A DNA stretch of 7,424 nucleotides from Oligoflexaceae bacterium (GTDB lineage: Bacteria > Bdellovibrionota_B > Oligoflexia > Oligoflexales > Oligoflexaceae). A model generated the notes under the pieces. It was not told the origin of the DNA. It worked only from the letters and a program-made list of their open reading frames with translations, and ran no database searches. The translations under genes were made by a program, and so were the position numbers. Within the stretch, counting starts at the first letter, position 1; the number at the start of each line of letters is the position of its first letter. Below are positions 1-5,670 of this stretch, piece after piece. The stretch lies in assembly GCA_947474445.1 (NCBI GenBank), contig CANJJY010000227.1, forward strand, positions 1-7,424. The letters are read 5' to 3'.

Positions 1-24
1 ATCGGAGAGAGCGCCCTTTTTTTT
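1..24 (+). terminator. Possible 3' half of an upstream terminator (T8 tract)
   Basis: A GC-rich stretch (GAGAGCGCCC, 7-16) is followed directly by eight T residues (17-24). This is what the descending arm and U-tract of a Rho-independent terminator of a plus-strand gene left of the window would look like. The other arm would lie outside the window, so the hairpin cannot be confirmed. The T tract could equally be an AT-rich leader of the gene starting at 45. Confidence 0.3.
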
Positions 25-44
25 ACTTTAAACTGGAGATCCTG

Positions 45-518
45 ATGAAAAACATTATATCGGCTTGTTTTAACCTCAGCGCTCTGACCACCCTGCTGGT
101 GACCCTGGGAGCCTGCTCAGATGCTGAATTTCAATCACGTTCTGGGGCCAAAAAGGACCTCTCGACTTCTTTTCGCAGTGCCTCCACGGAGGTGACGATT
201 GATGGGCAAGACGGAGCTGATGCGCATCGGACGTCGGGCGGCACGATTGAAACGGATACGGTGGGCGACGCTGCTGGCAAGGTGCCGGGTCAGACGAATG
301 ATCAAGGCAAAATGAAATCGTGTCAGAAAATGGCTTTGGAAGTTTCTCATGCAGAAGGAGAGAACGCGACCGGCAAAGGCACGGCTGACGCTCAAGGCGA
401 CCAGACGACGACCTATGTTGAGGTCGGCGATGGCTATGTGATTGCCTGCGCTAGCTCAAGCAGTAGCAGCGGCGGCGGCAGTCATGTGACGGCAAGCTCG
501 GATACTAAAACGCCCTGA
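45..518 (+). CDS. Small unrecognised lipoprotein with Ser/Gly-rich tail
   Basis: A 157-aa protein with a type II signal peptide: a Lys near the N-terminus, a hydrophobic core (about 5-20) and lipobox LGAC with lipidated Cys24. The +2 residue is Ser, which predicts outer-membrane sorting by the E. coli rule. The mature part is polar and rich in Gly, Asp, Thr and Ser, with no domain I recognise. It has two further cysteines (Cys93, Cys135) that could pair, and ends in a run of six Ser and three Gly (137-145) followed by a polar tail. The start is supported by TGGAG at 34-38, six bases before the ATG. The stop lies only 24 bases from the end of the convergent gene at 543. It is probably a real but fast-evolving, lineage-restricted lipoprotein. 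Function unknown. Confidence 0.75.
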   Translation: MKNIISACFNLSALTTLLVTLGACSDAEFQSRSGAKKDLSTSFRSASTEVTIDGQDGADAHRTSGGTIETDTVGDAAGKVPGQTNDQGKMKSCQKMALEVSHAEGENATGKGTADAQGDQTTTYVEVGDGYVIACASSSSSSGGGSHVTASSDTKTP

Positions 519-542
519 CTCAAGCACGAGATCGCTCTACGG

Positions 543-1028
543 CTACTTTTTGCTCGGCAGGGACGAATCTTTCTTGATGAGGCTGACCACCTGATCGGCC
601 AGGGCATTAGGAATGGGAATCGTGAGATGATATTGGACGATCTGCCATTGCTGGCCTTCCTTTAAGAGGACGCCCGTGCCGCGGCAGACGCCGTAGGAAG
701 CCGAATCCAGGATTTCATCAAACCAGGCAACTTTGCCGGCAACTTGGATGTGTCTGGTCTTCGGTTTGTAGGTCCAACCCTTACCTGCGGCAAAGTGCGG
801 CTTCGTGTAAGCTTTGAAAGCCCCGAGGTCCCAGCGTTCGCTCGCATCGGTGCCGATAAACACGGCGTCCGGATGAAAGAGACCGAAGTAGCCTTCGAAA
901 TCGGCCTCCGCCGCCGCTTCATGCAGGCGATTCAATACTTTTTCTATATTCTTATCTTCCGTTTCGGCCATGGCCTGAGCTCCCCAACTGAGACTCGTTA
1001 TCAAGAGAACTAGGGTGAGAAAACGCAT
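543..1028 (-). CDS. Exported NTF2-like/SnoaL-like family protein
   Basis: A 161-aa protein with a Sec signal peptide (hydrophobic core about 3-15; likely cleavage after AQA at 19 or AMA at 21), so periplasmic or secreted. Residues about 25-142 fit the NTF2-like fold of the SnoaL_3 type: an N-terminal helix (IEKVLNRLHEAAAEAD), then FHPDAVFIGTD, ERWDLGAFKAY, VAWFDEIL, a Cys115-RGTGVL strand and WQIVQYHLTIPIPN near the end. These blocks are typical of bacterial 'nuclear transport factor 2 family' proteins. The fold supports many small-molecule enzymes and binding proteins, so no reaction can be assigned. It is the second gene of a probable operon: its Shine-Dalgarno GAAGGA (complement of 1038-1043) abuts the stop codon of the upstream permease gene and sits nine bases before the ATG. 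Confidence 0.85.
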   Translation of the reverse strand: MRFLTLVLLITSLSWGAQAMAETEDKNIEKVLNRLHEAAAEADFEGYFGLFHPDAVFIGTDASERWDLGAFKAYTKPHFAAGKGWTYKPKTRHIQVAGKVAWFDEILDSASYGVCRGTGVLLKEGQQWQIVQYHLTIPIPNALADQVVSLIKKDSSLPSKK

Positions 1029-1043
1029 CGGTAAAATTCCTTC

Positions 1044-1553
1044 TTATGTTCTTGGATTTTTTTCGCTACTTTTAGCCGGACGCTCGTGAGCATCACTGTC
1101 AAAAAACTGATTCTCGATCGCCGGTGTCCCCGTATCCTTGATGCCCTTGCGCAGCTGTTCACGGCCATTTTCCGCCAGGGCGCTGTATCGTTTTTTGATA
1201 TGAAACAGTTCGTTGTCGGTCAGCTCTTCCAGATCGATCATGGCCGTGTGGGCCCCGCGCACAGCGCGAATCAATTCGTCCATTTTTAAATGCATGGCCT
1301 GACTGTCGCGATTCTGGGTGTTTTGAATCAGAAAGACCATGATAAAAGTCACGATCGTCGTGCTGGTGTTGATCACCAGTTGCCAGGTATCACTGAACTG
1401 AAAAAGTGGACCGGTCACGAGCCAGATCAGAACGGTACTCACTGCTGCGGCAAAAGCCCAAGGTCGGCCCGTCGCGTAGGCGATAGCCTTAGCAAAATGA
1501 GCGAAACGCCCCTTGTCGGCGCGGCGATGGCTTTCACGCAAGTAGTTAGTCAT
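1044..1553 (-). CDS. Low-affinity iron permease family membrane protein
   Basis: A 169-aa protein with two transmembrane segments, about 31-52 (PWAFAAAVSTVLIWLVTGP) and 58-77 (VINTSTTIVTFIMVFLIQN). The segment FSDTWQLVINTSTT, then FLIQNTQNRDSQAMHLKMDELI, is the hallmark of the low-affinity iron permease family (PF04120). The family name comes from fungal Fet4, but these short bacterial members have only two helices and no proven iron transport, so the functional label is tentative. The region after about 85 is cytosolic-looking, helical and charged (DELIRAVRGAHTAMIDLEELTDNEL), ending in a polar tail. The first helix is preceded by a basic N-terminus. The ATG has only a weak, distant purine stretch (GAGAAGG, 13 bases away); no upstream in-frame start is available before a structured leader. 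It leads a two-gene operon with the NTF2-like gene 15 bases downstream. Confidence 0.85.
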   Translation of the reverse strand: MTNYLRESHRRADKGRFAHFAKAIAYATGRPWAFAAAVSTVLIWLVTGPLFQFSDTWQLVINTSTTIVTFIMVFLIQNTQNRDSQAMHLKMDELIRAVRGAHTAMIDLEELTDNELFHIKKRYSALAENGREQLRKGIKDTGTPAIENQFFDSDAHERPAKSSEKNPRT

Positions 1554-1579
1554 AAATCGACATCTGCCTTCTCGTCTAT

Positions 1580-1637
1580 CTGTTAAGACCCGATGGGTTG
1601 GTTCAGGTCGAAGCGATTCCCTCGGGGATCTTAACAG
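1580..1637. repeat. 58-nt interrupted inverted repeat upstream of the iron-permease operon
   Basis: The left arm 1580-1597 is CTGTTAAGACCCGATGGG and the right arm 1619-1637 is CCCTCGGGGATCTTAACAG. They pair as nine perfect outer base pairs (CTGTTAAGA with TCTTAACAG), then CCCGA with TCGGG after a two-base bulge (GA, 1627-1628), then GGG with CCC after a one-base bulge (T1594), around a 21-nt loop. On the minus strand it ends 26 bases before the permease ATG, so it would fold in the 5' leader or form a dyad operator next to the promoter. There is no T-run on either side, which argues against a simple terminator. Confidence 0.7.
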
Positions 1638-1654
1638 CCTTGCGCGAAAGTAAA
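1628..1654 (-). promoter_or_regulatory. Weak candidate promoter for the iron-permease operon
   Basis: On the minus strand TTTACT (complement of 1649-1654) is followed after 15 bases by TAAGAT (complement of 1628-1633), each resembling sigma-70 elements only partly and with short spacing. It lies in the only space available upstream of the operon, and the -10 candidate falls inside the right arm of the inverted repeat. If it is real, a protein bound to that dyad would occlude it. Confidence 0.25.
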
Positions 1655-1703
1655 GAGTCGAAAACTTTCCTAAGCTAGGGCGGCATAGTCAAAGAGCGAA
1701 GTT

Positions 1704-3017
1704 TCAGGGGCGATCCAGAAAATCCAGGGCCTCGGCCGTTTCATTGATGACGCGCGGTGTAATCTTGGGCTGACTGCCGAAATAGCTGAACATCTGCAGG
1801 GACCAAGGGCCGGTGAAATCGAGCAAAAAGGGATTCACCGTAAAGCTGAGATTCTGCGTCTTGGACTGATAGGCGAGGGGCGGTGTTTCCAGTTTGCCCT
1901 TCTTCTTCATCTCTCTATCCTGAGCAAACGCAAATGTTCCTAAAGCGCGATGGCAGCTCCCACAATCGATATTGGTCGCATCGTGCAGCGTCGGATTTTC
2001 AATCGCCGCGATATTGGCGATCATCCGCCGGTCCATGGACTCCTCCTGCGCTTCTCGCGTGGCATCGTCGGCTCGGAAGTCGATGGGCTCAAACAGCACG
2101 AAAGGGCTGCTGGTCATAGGGCTGACGATCAGGTTTCGATCGTTGGGCTCGCGCCGCAGCGTTTGCACTTGCATCGAGCCCTTGTCTGTCCGCGGCAAAG
2201 TTGCCGGGATTTCGTGACGAAGCGCTTGGCCGTCCTTGATTTCAAAAAGAGTCATTTGCCACACGTTGCCGTTGCTGATGGCAGAAAAATGCGAGACGTG
2301 CGTCATCTGCGAAGCACGCGCAAAGCGTCCCACGATAGCCAAGAGGCCTTTGAAATATGGGCTTTCAATGCCTTCTTTGGCGAGGACGGGGTGCACCTGC
2401 AGAGGTAGTCCGCGGGTATCGACACTGGCATTTTTATGCATCTCACGCAGCTGCGACAGGATCGATTGAAGATCGGCCGGGCTCAATTGATAAACGGTGT
2501 GAACGGCGGCGTCCTCAGCTCGCGAAAAAGGACCTGCCTCTGTCGCCGTAGCTGTATCGCGGGGAGCCGTATTAAACAGCCTTTGCCAGACGATCCGCAG
2601 CTGCGGGATGCAGCCTTCAGGTGTCGCCTTAGCCGTTCGAATATTGGCACAGGGATCGATGCGCACGGCGACCAATCGAAAAGCATCAAAGTTTTCGCTC
2701 AACTTCGGAATGGTCCCGTTGAAGTCGAAAGGCCTTAATTTTGCGCGAGCTTCCGTCTCCTCGTTTTGGATGCGCGCTATGTCTTGGCCCAACCAGCTCG
2801 GGGCAAAAGCTTCTTGTTCACCCTTGCCGGTGAGGTGAGGCAAGGGATCACGAAAGGCGGGAACCAGATGTAAAGGGATGAGGATAGAAATATCGTTGAG
2901 ACTGAGGAGCCCTTTGCTCGCGTTGAGATCGGTCTCCGAGACCTTGCTCGTGCTGGTCTTGCATGAAAGCATAAAGCCGAGGGCTAAAGAGAGGGCGACA
3001 CAAATTTTCCCGCGCAT
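1704..3017 (-). CDS. Lipoprotein with a single c-type haem motif (CxxCH)
   Basis: A 437-aa protein with a type II signal peptide: basic MRGK start, hydrophobic core and lipobox MLSC with lipidated Cys19, followed by Lys, predicting an outer-membrane lipoprotein facing the periplasm or surface. A single CGSCH motif (352-356; bases 1950-1964) in the C-terminal quarter would bind one covalent c-type haem; the preceding TLHDATNID and later PRVINETAEALDFL look like the shared pattern of a large uncharacterised lipoprotein group in predatory or soil deltaproteobacteria-like lineages (recollection, not searched). A Cys123/Cys136 pair flanking a short loop (DPC...EGC) before LRIVWQ could form a disulfide. 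The long N-terminal part has no recognised domain and no electron partner is encoded nearby. A good Shine-Dalgarno (AAGGA in AAGGAATATAG) precedes the ATG. The gene looks monocistronic, 150 bases from the next minus-strand gene. Confidence 0.85.
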   Translation of the reverse strand: MRGKICVALSLALGFMLSCKTSTSKVSETDLNASKGLLSLNDISILIPLHLVPAFRDPLPHLTGKGEQEAFAPSWLGQDIARIQNEETEARAKLRPFDFNGTIPKLSENFDAFRLVAVRIDPCANIRTAKATPEGCIPQLRIVWQRLFNTAPRDTATATEAGPFSRAEDAAVHTVYQLSPADLQSILSQLREMHKNASVDTRGLPLQVHPVLAKEGIESPYFKGLLAIVGRFARASQMTHVSHFSAISNGNVWQMTLFEIKDGQALRHEIPATLPRTDKGSMQVQTLRREPNDRNLIVSPMTSSPFVLFEPIDFRADDATREAQEESMDRRMIANIAAIENPTLHDATNIDCGSCHRALGTFAFAQDREMKKKGKLETPPLAYQSKTQNLSFTVNPFLLDFTGPWSLQMFSYFGSQPKITPRVINETAEALDFLDRP

Positions 3018-3044
3018 GAATCTATATTCCTTGGCTTAAAGGGT

Positions 3045-3072
3045 ATTATTTAAAGCTATGGGCTGATCTGAA
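3045..3072 (-). promoter_or_regulatory. Candidate promoter for the CxxCH lipoprotein gene
   Basis: On the minus strand TTCAGA (complement of 3067-3072, 4 of 6 matches to TTGACA) is followed after 16 bases by AATAAT (complement of 3045-3050, 5 of 6 matches to TATAAT). Its -10 element ends 27 bases before the start codon at 3017, leaving a short leader that contains the Shine-Dalgarno. The match was judged by eye and has no experimental support. Confidence 0.4.
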
Positions 3073-3083
3073 CTATTTTTGCA

Positions 3084-3093
3084 TGGTCGACCA
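3084..3093. promoter_or_regulatory. Perfect 10-bp palindrome (possible operator)
   Basis: TGGTCGACCA is a perfect palindrome placed 11 bases upstream of the candidate -35 element of the minus-strand gene (3067-3072). The position suits an activator or repressor dimer, but a single 10-bp palindrome can arise by chance. Confidence 0.2.
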
Positions 3094-3178
3094 AGCTTGT
3101 CCAACATTACCCATAAAAGTGAAGGTTCTTCCTTCCGAAAATTGAAGATTTCATCCCTAAAACGCAGGTCCTCGTCGG

Positions 3179-3204
3179 AAAAAAAACTTCTACATGAAGT
3201 TTCT
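3179..3204 (-). terminator. Hairpin plus T8 on the minus strand
   Basis: Read on the minus strand, AAACTTC (complement of 3196-3202) pairs with GAAGTTT (complement of 3184-3190) around a 5-nt loop ATGTA, extendable by a G-T and an A-T pair. The run of eight T (complement of 3179-3186) overlaps the end of the stem. This looks like a weak, AT-rich intrinsic terminator that would stop leftward transcription before it reaches the promoter at 3045-3072. No gene is known to be transcribed into it, so its role is uncertain. Confidence 0.3.
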
Positions 3205-3249
3205 AGGATCCCACTTGCAAGTCCTCGCAGGCAAGGAGTAGAGACAACA

Positions 3250-3311
3250 CAGAGGCCCTTGGCTGCGCTGCCACTCGGCGAAATAGCCAGTCGGTTCGTC
3301 TCGAGCCTCTG
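3250..3311 (+). repeat. Nested inverted repeats in the leader of the Ig/LRR-transglutaminase operon
   Basis: CAGAGGC (3250-3256) is perfectly complementary to GCCTCTG (3305-3311), and inside it TGGCT (3260-3264) pairs with AGCCA (3285-3289). If transcribed, this would give a structured 5' leader ending about 28 bases before the Shine-Dalgarno of the gene at 3348. The stems are short for their loops, so a chance origin is possible. Confidence 0.3.
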
Positions 3312-3347
3312 CGCTCAAGACCGTTTGCTTTCAACGACGAGGAACCC

Positions 3348-5645
3348 ATGTTTTCCCTTTGCTCTTCTTTTAGCATGCGACCGACGCTTGGCCTCATTTT
3401 GCCTCTGCTTTTAGCCCTCAGCTTGGTCGAAGGCTGTGGCAGCAGTTCAGGAGACAAAAAAGCGACGGCCGTCGCCGAGCAGAAGGCCTGCAGCCCTTCT
3501 TTCGCGAGTGGGGAGTCTCAACCTGCACGTCTTTATCGCAGCGAGCGGGCCCCTTACGGGGTGAGCTGCGAAGCCTTGGCTTTCGACACTCAATTGACTT
3601 GTACGGATGGAAGCGCGGCTTATCTTCAGAGCGGATTTTCTTCGTGCCAGGCGACGGAACTCACATCATTCACGCTCAGCGCGCCGTCTCCGACGCTCGA
3701 AGTCGGGCAGGTGCTCCCGCTCCGTTTGCAAGGTATCGATCAGGATGGACAGAGTTTTGACCTCAATGGTCAGGGTGTAACATGGAAGGTGTCCGATGAT
3801 CGCGTCACGGTCAGTCAGCAAGGCGAAGTCACCGCTTCCCAAGGTGTCGGGGCTGTGACTATCACGGCCAGCATCCCCGATCTCCCCGCAGCCAGCGTGT
3901 CGATCACCGTCAACGAGAAAAGCTGTGGTGATCTCCCGCACGGTGCGAGCCAGAAGGTATCCGCCTATCCGGCTCTCAAAGTTCCCTTCAACGCGAGCTG
4001 CGAAGCGCAAGACGTCGATGCCGTCTGCGAGCGAGGCGAACTCAAACTAGCCAGCGGTTTTGCCACCTGTGAAGTCGCCAAACTTATCCGACTTGAATCA
4101 GAACCAGCCGGTCTTTTTCTCAATCAGGGTGAAAGCGCTCAGCCCGCTCTTTTCCTCGTCGATGAGAGCGGAGCGCGCGTGCCTCTCGATGCGCGTGCTG
4201 CGAGCTGGACGAGTGATGGATCCCATCTCGATGTCGGCGAAGCGGGGACGATTCGCGTGCTGGAAAATCTGCTGACACCGGAGACAGTCACCGTCACCTA
4301 TCAAAACGTGAGTGCGACCATCGCAGTGGCCAATCCTCAGTCGCAGCCCGATGACCTCGCTTTTCAGCTCGATCATCTGGTGGTGAAAGCCGGCGATGAA
4401 ACGCCGCTCGTCGTCATCGGATCGGTCCGTCGCGACCAGGTCGAGATTGATCCCAAGCTCTTGACCTGGGAATCCAATCATCCAGAAAGCGTGGCCGTCA
4501 ACGCCGGCACGATCACCGCGCTCGTGCCGGGAACGGACGCGATCATCACGGCCAAGCTTGCGACCTATACCATCTCCTTGCCGGTGACTGTCGAAGCGCC
4601 GCTGGCCCTGACTCTGCAGCCAGCCTCTCCTGCGGTCATCACGCGCGATGCGCTGCGCCTCACACCCGTCGCCATCGCCACAGTCGCGGGACCGCTCGAT
4701 GAAGCGACGCCCGCCTTGGCCGCATCGACAGAAGGTTGCACGTTTTCCCTTCATAAAAACCGCAATCGCTGGGAAGTTGACGTCGTCCTCAATCCTGACG
4801 TCGCCGTCATTCCCGGCGAGTGCACGACGGAGATCACGATGGCTTCTGCGGCGGGACAGACCGCCAAGCAAACCGTGGCGGTGCCCGTCCACTATAGCGC
4901 CTTTACTTTTCATGAAGAGGTCCCTTCGCAGCTGAAGGCCGAATCCTTCCCGGTAGCGACGGTGGACTACCGACTCGCCACCAGCGTTACGATCAAACGC
5001 TTTGGCGTCGATCCTTTCAAGAATAGTGTGCTGTCGCCTGCGGGCTGCTCCTTTTCGATTGACGACGATGGTCAGTCCTTGCGGGTGAAAGCGTCGGTCA
5101 CCGACCCGCTCGTCACGGCCTGTGCGGGCCATCTCTACGTCGAACTCGTGACCGATGGCGAATCAAGCTATTACCATGAATTCATTACAGTTTCCAAAGA
5201 ACGCTCCTTTGATGATGCGTGCAGAAAGCCCAAGAATGATCGCATCAAACGCACGGTGGAGGCGGTGAAGAAAGCCATAGCGCCGATGGCCAGCTGTGAA
5301 AAGCTGACAGAACTCTTAAGGAATAAAAGCCTGGTCGCAGCGACCTATGAAAGTTCTGATTTCACCCTCTCCTTGGCTAGCAAAGATTTGGAAGATCTGT
5401 CACCTCTCGCTCGGCTGCTTGGTCTCAAAGAGTTAGTGCTCAGCTACAACAAGCGTCTGAAAGACATCAGTCCTCTCGCTGATTTGAAACTTCTGCAGCT
5501 GCTCAACCTAAAAGGGACGAATGTTTCTGATTTTCGTCCTGTCTACGCACTTCAGGCGATGAACGATTTGCGTCTGCCTGCAGCGGCAAAGGTCGCGTGC
5601 AGCGACGAACTTTTGAACCCTGAACTACTGCGCGTTTGTCAGTAA
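3348..5645 (+). CDS. Large lipoprotein: Cys modules, Ig-like (Big_2) domains and C-terminal leucine-rich repeats
   Basis: A 765-aa protein with a lipoprotein signal and Cys30 in LVEGC (Glu at -2 is unusual; Gly at +2). Two about 50-aa four-Cys modules (Cys48/74/85/100 and Cys193/218/227/241), each with an SCEA core and an L-x-SGF-x-x-C end, alternate with bacterial Ig-like Big_2 domains (about 104-190 and 245-329; VTWKVSDD, GAVTITA). A third Ig-like domain follows (336-416, LTWESNHPESVAV, ALVPGTDAIITA). Two related about 100-aa segments come next (418-515, 516-617), each with GC[ST]FS and a second Cys. A Cys625/Cys650 cap leads into about three leucine-rich repeats (672-735; L-x-L....L-x-D-[IL]-S-P-L), closed by Cys751/Cys764. 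This is a surface-type binding architecture; no enzyme site is seen. The start at 3348 is backed by GAGGA (3339-3343); an ATG at 3375 would keep the signal but lacks an RBS. First gene of an operon with the transglutaminase. Confidence 0.88.
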   Translation: MFSLCSSFSMRPTLGLILPLLLALSLVEGCGSSSGDKKATAVAEQKACSPSFASGESQPARLYRSERAPYGVSCEALAFDTQLTCTDGSAAYLQSGFSSCQATELTSFTLSAPSPTLEVGQVLPLRLQGIDQDGQSFDLNGQGVTWKVSDDRVTVSQQGEVTASQGVGAVTITASIPDLPAASVSITVNEKSCGDLPHGASQKVSAYPALKVPFNASCEAQDVDAVCERGELKLASGFATCEVAKLIRLESEPAGLFLNQGESAQPALFLVDESGARVPLDARAASWTSDGSHLDVGEAGTIRVLENLLTPETVTVTYQNVSATIAVANPQSQPDDLAFQLDHLVVKAGDETPLVVIGSVRRDQVEIDPKLLTWESNHPESVAVNAGTITALVPGTDAIITAKLATYTISLPVTVEAPLALTLQPASPAVITRDALRLTPVAIATVAGPLDEATPALAASTEGCTFSLHKNRNRWEVDVVLNPDVAVIPGECTTEITMASAAGQTAKQTVAVPVHYSAFTFHEEVPSQLKAESFPVATVDYRLATSVTIKRFGVDPFKNSVLSPAGCSFSIDDDGQSLRVKASVTDPLVTACAGHLYVELVTDGESSYYHEFITVSKERSFDDACRKPKNDRIKRTVEAVKKAIAPMASCEKLTELLRNKSLVAATYESSDFTLSLASKDLEDLSPLARLLGLKELVLSYNKRLKDISPLADLKLLQLLNLKGTNVSDFRPVYALQAMNDLRLPAAAKVACSDELLNPELLRVCQ

Positions 5646-5658
5646 CAACTAAAGAAGC

Positions 5659-5663
5659 GAGGA
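5659..5663 (+). promoter_or_regulatory. Ribosome binding site of the transglutaminase gene
   Basis: GAGGA lies seven bases before the ATG at 5671 and within the 25-base gap after the stop codon of the upstream gene. No promoter or terminator fits in this gap, which supports co-transcription of the two genes. Confidence 0.6.
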
Positions 5664-5670
5664 CATCAGC

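Larger units (their letters stand above)
3018..3347. other. Divergent intergenic region between the haem lipoprotein and the Ig/LRR-transglutaminase operon
   Basis: These 330 bases hold no convincing gene; the open frames crossing them on both strands look random and overlap the neighbouring starts. The region carries a candidate minus-strand promoter (3045-3072), two perfect 10-bp palindromes (3084-3093 and 3213-3222), a hairpin with a T-run on the minus strand (3179-3204) and nested inverted repeats close to the plus-strand gene (3250-3311). I did not find a good sigma-70 promoter for the plus-strand operon, so its start may depend on another sigma factor or an activator. Confidence 0.7.

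Noticed and set aside
466..480. AGC/GGC-rich run encoding the Ser/Gly tail as a nucleotide microsatellite
   Set aside because: The codons are mixed (AGC, AGT, GGC) and the run is short; it is better explained as a low-complexity protein linker than as a phase-variable repeat.
1646..1669. GAAAGT/ACTTTC inverted repeat after the haem lipoprotein gene as a terminator
   Set aside because: A six-bp AT-rich stem with a 12-nt loop and no following T-run on the minus strand.
1950..2408. Plus-strand open frames opposite the haem lipoprotein gene
   Set aside because: Several overlapping frames with His/Arg-rich products and no signals; they mirror the codon bias of the real minus-strand gene.
3079..3414. 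Plus-strand open frame of 111 codons across the divergent region
   Set aside because: It has no RBS, gives a basic low-complexity peptide, and overlaps the well-supported start at 3348 in another frame.
3203..3457. Minus-strand open frame of 84 codons over the start of the Ig/LRR gene
   Set aside because: Antisense to a clear signal peptide, Arg-rich, and no RBS or homology-like features.
4098..5132. Long (344-codon) open frame on the minus strand
   Set aside because: It is wholly antisense to the Ig-like region of the lipoprotein gene. Its product is Arg/Gly/Asp-rich without hydrophobic pattern or domain, as expected from the shadow of a GC-biased gene.
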